Positions 4,831 through 7,349 of a DNA stretch of 7,349 nt are shown piece after piece; within the stretch, counting starts at the first letter, position 1; every line of letters starts with the position of its first letter. The position numbers and the translations under genes are program-made. This DNA comes from Acidobacteriaceae bacterium (GTDB taxonomy: Bacteria; Acidobacteriota; Terriglobia; Terriglobales; Acidobacteriaceae), in NCBI GenBank assembly GCA_025462785.1, contig JAOAPG010000150.1:1-7349 (forward strand), read 5' to 3'. The notes below the pieces were generated by a model. That model was not told the DNA's origin. It did no database searches and saw only the letters and a program-made list of their open reading frames with translations.

Positions 4831-5619
4831 CTATTTGAGGTCAATAGTAATGAGCCTGGCGTCCGCGTGTTCCACATTTCTTAGCTGATGCGTGGCGGAA
4901 CTCGAGTACCATTTAGCGTCGCCCGCTTTGAGGATCGTCTGTTGAGTGCCCGCGTCGCTGAGTTCCAGATCGTCGAGAGCCAGTAGAACATGGCCATGGT
5001 CATGGTGTTCTTCAGGCTGCGTCACGCCTGGGTTGAGTAGGAGACGGGATAATTTCACGGTATCGGTTTCGAACAGCGTGCTATGGGTAAACGTTCCGGC
5101 GGCGTCGCCTCCGAACTTTCCATCCACACATTCCCGTCCGGCGAGGCCACAGATGGGACGCTCGGGATGAATCTCGCGAGAGATCTCGACTTCGACGAGA
5201 TGCAGGGTGGTGTTGGCGAGATTCGTCGCCCGGTGCGGCCATCCACCTTTCATCACCTGCATTTCCCCGTCGTCCAGTTGCATGGGATAAAGATGCGCTC
5301 CCTCGCCCAACTGAAAATTACTTTTTCCGAGCGAGAGAATTATGTAGTCGTGCGCGTGAGTGTCGAGTTGCGTGGACCCGAGGGGCGGCACATCTATGGT
5401 GAATACGCGGACGCGCTCGTTATCGAGAATGGCGCGGAAGGATGGATCAGATTTCATGTCCACGGGTTGGTTGGTGTTCGTCCGACTTGGCGGCCGATGC
5501 ACGTTTAAGTTATTTCCTTGCACGTGAGGGAGCGCCGGACTTTGTATCTGGGCCAGTAGTGGACAGCCCATGAGAATAAGCAGACAGAGCAGAGCGACAG
5601 CTGCATTCCGTGACCACAT
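4831..5619 (-). CDS. Exported two-domain cupin (bicupin) protein
   Basis: The 262-residue product starts with a signal sequence (hydrophobic residues 7-23). It can be read either as a Sec signal cut after LLA (residue 23) or as a lipoprotein signal with a weak lipobox LMGC at Cys19. Two cupin barrels follow. The first (about 59-147) has His88 and His90 in DTHAHDYIILSLG and His129 in GGWPHRATN. The second (about 182-262) has the His cluster EEHHDHGHVLLAL (203-215) and the closing SATHQLRNVE (231-240). The histidines suit binding of a divalent metal, as in many cupins. The region between the barrels holds two cysteines (about 157 and 164). Substrate and reaction are not predictable. The ATG at 5619 has AGGA a few bases upstream. 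The gene lies 171 bases after the SAM hydrolase on the same strand and converges on the YflT-like gene. Confidence 0.85.
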   Translation of the reverse strand: MWSRNAAVALLCLLILMGCPLLAQIQSPALPHVQGNNLNVHRPPSRTNTNQPVDMKSDPSFRAILDNERVRVFTIDVPPLGSTQLDTHAHDYIILSLGKSNFQLGEGAHLYPMQLDDGEMQVMKGGWPHRATNLANTTLHLVEVEISREIHPERPICGLAGRECVDGKFGGDAAGTFTHSTLFETDTVKLSRLLLNPGVTQPEEHHDHGHVLLALDDLELSDAGTQQTILKAGDAKWYSSSATHQLRNVEHADARLITIDLK

Positions 5620-5790
5620 AAGTTCCTGCTTAAATTTGAAATGGAGAAAACCTGGGGCCGAGGGGAATGGGACTGTGTTGCGGAGCCTAGATTACGCAGG
5701 GATTATCGTATGCGGCGTCGCGGGAGTCAAGAAAATTTTGGGTGGTATTTCTGACTATGAACACCCGGTCCGCCGTTCAAAGTGCAACTG

Positions 5791-6705
5791 CTATTTGGAA
5801 GCGCGCGGAATGAAGATTGGGGTGGGCGGAGTTATCCCATAGATTTCGGCGAAGCTTCCCTGATTCACGGCTAGCGCAAGATGACCGCGCGAGTCGACAT
5901 ATAGCAGCGACTTTTTCAGGGGAACATCGCTAAACGTGTGCACGAATGGCAACGTCAGCTCAGCTTTATCTATGGTTAGGTGAACCTTTTCGCCGTACTT
6001 GTAGCCGAGTTGCAGAAAATCTTCGCCAGCAATGTTGGTGACGAGATTGCCAAATGGTCCGTCGGTCGCGATCACGGCGCCGCTGAGTCCCCGTTGGTCG
6101 AGTTTCGAGGGAGTTAACTTCAACCTCACCAGCTTGGTGAAGTCGAGTTCCGGGCCGACTTGCGTCCAATCTTCTCCGTCCGCTACGTGGGCACCGACTG
6201 GGGAGAAAATGTCGCGTCCGTGAAAGGTCGAGGATAGAGCGGCGCCGATCATCCAGTTGCGATTGGTGATTTCATGCACGCCTTCGATGCCGTCGCGATC
6301 CTGCACCAGAGTTAGCAAGCCGTTGTCGGGAAGGACGAAATATTGTCCGCGTTTCGATTTCGCGATCACCGATTTGCGCGTGCTCCCGACGGTTGGGTCT
6401 ACAACGACCACGAACACGGTTCCAGCTGGATAATACGGAGTTGCTCCGTAAAGAAACCGAGCCCCGTCCAGGATGGAAAATGGCGTGACCTGCTGCGTGA
6501 GGTCGACTACGCGCAACTCGGGCAGGATGGAGTACATCACTCCTTTGCAAATTGCCACGGAGTCGTCGACTGTGCCGAAGTCGGTCATCAGGACAACGGT
6601 AGGAGGATATTTGTGGGACGGTGTTTGCGCGGAGGCGGAAGATCCTAGGGTTAATAGAACAAAGAGAACCGAGAGATTGATTGTTCGCGCGATTCTAAGA
6701 GTCAT
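5791..6705 (-). CDS. Exported SAM hydrolase (DUF62; S-adenosyl-L-methionine hydroxide adenosyltransferase family)
   Basis: This family splits S-adenosylmethionine into adenosine and methionine using an activated water, and it shares its fold with fluorinase and chlorinase. From Met at 6705 the protein is 304 residues. It has MTDFGTVDDSV (40-50), the nucleotide-site segment found in fluorinase as SDLGTTDDSV, then VVDPTVGSTR (101-110), PDNGLLT (126-132), FHGRDIFSP (161-169), DGPFGNLVTN (215-224) and DSRGHLALAVN (271-281). Asp103, Arg110 and His162 match the Asp-Arg-His triad described for the hydrolases and lost in the halogenases, which argues for water and not halide as the nucleophile. Residues 1-27 (MTLRIARTIN..., hydrophobic 11-21, ASA|Q cleavage) form a clear Sec signal peptide. 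The frame remains open another 53 codons upstream, but the signal peptide supports this Met. No Shine-Dalgarno sequence precedes it. It starts 76 bases after the copper enzyme gene. Confidence 0.92.
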   Translation of the reverse strand: MTLRIARTINLSVLFVLLTLGSSASAQTPSHKYPPTVVLMTDFGTVDDSVAICKGVMYSILPELRVVDLTQQVTPFSILDGARFLYGATPYYPAGTVFVVVVDPTVGSTRKSVIAKSKRGQYFVLPDNGLLTLVQDRDGIEGVHEITNRNWMIGAALSSTFHGRDIFSPVGAHVADGEDWTQVGPELDFTKLVRLKLTPSKLDQRGLSGAVIATDGPFGNLVTNIAGEDFLQLGYKYGEKVHLTIDKAELTLPFVHTFSDVPLKKSLLYVDSRGHLALAVNQGSFAEIYGITPPTPIFIPRASK

Positions 6706-6760
6706 GGCAGGAATGACAGTAAAGTCTACTTGAGTTTTTGCGCAACGCAAGATTCCGTAG

Positions 6761-6772
6761 GCGATTAATCGC
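6761..6772. promoter_or_regulatory. 12-bp perfect palindrome between the copper enzyme and SAM hydrolase genes
   Basis: GCGATTAATCGC is its own reverse complement and sits 56 bases upstream of the SAM hydrolase start, in the 76-base spacer. It could be a protein-binding site or a weak RNA hairpin. There is no second copy and no promoter I can defend, so the role is open. Confidence 0.3.
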
Positions 6773-6781
6773 TTTCCGCCG

Positions 6782-7349
6782 TCATTGTGGGTGATCTTGC
6801 TTCCCTTCCCCGTGCCGGATGAAGAAGTGCCATTTATCCACTTGCGCGGGAACAGCCACATCAAAGAATCCGACCATCATTTCGTTATAGGTTTGATCAC
6901 CCCACTGGACCGGATTATCGGGGTCCGGATTATGCGAATTCTTGCGCGAGTTGTCGTACCACGCGACGGCTCGCAACTCCGTACCTGCTTTGAGAAAGCG
7001 CGGTTCGGCTAGGCGATAACTTAGCTGCCAGTAGAAGTCGTAGTTTACTTTGAGAAGAGGTTCGACGGTTCCTTTGTCTACAGCCTCGCCATGATAAACG
7101 ATGTCGTATTCGAAACGCTTCCCGCGCAGATGCATATGAGGAAAAAAACTTAGCAACGTGGCGTCGTTGGGCAAGGTGCCGTGAACTTCCACGCGATAAT
7201 TTTCAGCTCCGGGCGGGATAGGAATGGCGTCGTGTTCGTTGGCTAGTTGCAGCGTGAGCACGCGCTGCTTAGGAGGTTCCTTCGCGAAGACCATTCCGAC
7301 GCTGGTTTGATCTTTCGCAGCACGGCCATTGGTGGTGTAGTGCATCTGA
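6782..7349 (-). CDS. Copper type II ascorbate-dependent (PHM-like) monooxygenase, C-terminal part
   Basis: This is the last 188 codons of a protein whose start lies beyond the window; the frame is open to base 7348. It resembles the C-terminal domain of copper type II monooxygenases of the peptidylglycine hydroxylating (PHM) kind, which bacteria often carry in large exported proteins joined to cytochrome c or redoxin domains. QMHYTTNG at the visible start matches the QVHY segment holding a Cu-H histidine in PHM. PHMHLRGK, about 70 residues later, has the His-x-His pair of the Cu-M site. QTYNEMMVGFF matches the segment whose Met completes that site. All three elements are intact, so the domain should bind copper. 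Which partner domains precede it, and the substrate, cannot be seen. The SAM hydrolase gene follows after 76 bases. Confidence 0.85.
   Translation of the reverse strand, partial: QMHYTTNGRAAKDQTSVGMVFAKEPPKQRVLTLQLANEHDAIPIPPGAENYRVEVHGTLPNDATLLSFFPHMHLRGKRFEYDIVYHGEAVDKGTVEPLLKVNYDFYWQLSYRLAEPRFLKAGTELRAVAWYDNSRKNSHNPDPDNPVQWGDQTYNEMMVGFFDVAVPAQVDKWHFFIRHGEGKQDHPQ

Noticed and set aside
5791..6705. Fluorinase or chlorinase instead of SAM hydrolase
   Set aside because: The nucleotide-site motif resembles fluorinase, but the Asp-Arg-His triad of the hydrolases is complete and the fluorinase-specific TYPATGTT and FYSREM segments are absent.
6706..6864. N-terminal extension of the SAM hydrolase by 53 codons
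   Set aside because: It would bury the signal peptide internally, and the added residues match nothing in the family.

Overview
The window looks like a chromosomal segment of a soil acidobacterium, most likely class Terriglobia (Koribacter/Sulfotelmatobacter-like). This is inferred from the style of the protein families, from several short dispersed repeats of a kind I associate with those genomes, and from moderately high GC. No rRNA, tRNA, CRISPR array or transposase is visible.

Layout. Bases 1-382 are the 3' end of groEL, closed by a strong intrinsic terminator. Next comes a decayed minus-strand gene for a small membrane protein (514-841). Divergent from it is a MazF-type toxin (961-1332) with intact catalytic residues but no antitoxin next to it; its C-terminus runs into a dispersed repeat. 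A seven-helix, histidine-bearing membrane protein (1583-2332, minus) follows. It is bracketed by two direct copies of a composite, hairpin-forming repeat (about 1380-1574 and 2444-2691). Further small repeats fill the region up to 2800.

Bases 2815-3956 carry two minus-strand genes. One is a YceI-family lipid-binding protein without a signal peptide. The other, upstream of it, is a short FUSC-family membrane protein. Two related palindromes between them look like paired operator sites controlling yceI. On the plus strand, 4205-4765 encodes a glycine-rich protein with a YflT/general-stress-17M-like N-terminus, followed by an intrinsic terminator.

The last 2.5 kb is all minus strand. In transcription order it holds the C-terminal part of a copper type II (PHM-like) monooxygenase that runs off the window, an exported SAM hydrolase (DUF62) with the Asp-Arg-His hydroxide-transfer triad, and an exported two-domain cupin protein. 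The copper enzyme and the SAM hydrolase are 76 bases apart and could be co-transcribed; the cupin gene is 171 bases further on.

No clearly new multi-gene system is evident. The most notable items are the repeat-bracketed membrane gene, the family of hairpins with A-rich 7-base loops, the solitary MazF, the paired operators upstream of yceI, and the predicted export of an enzyme family that acts on a cytoplasmic cofactor.
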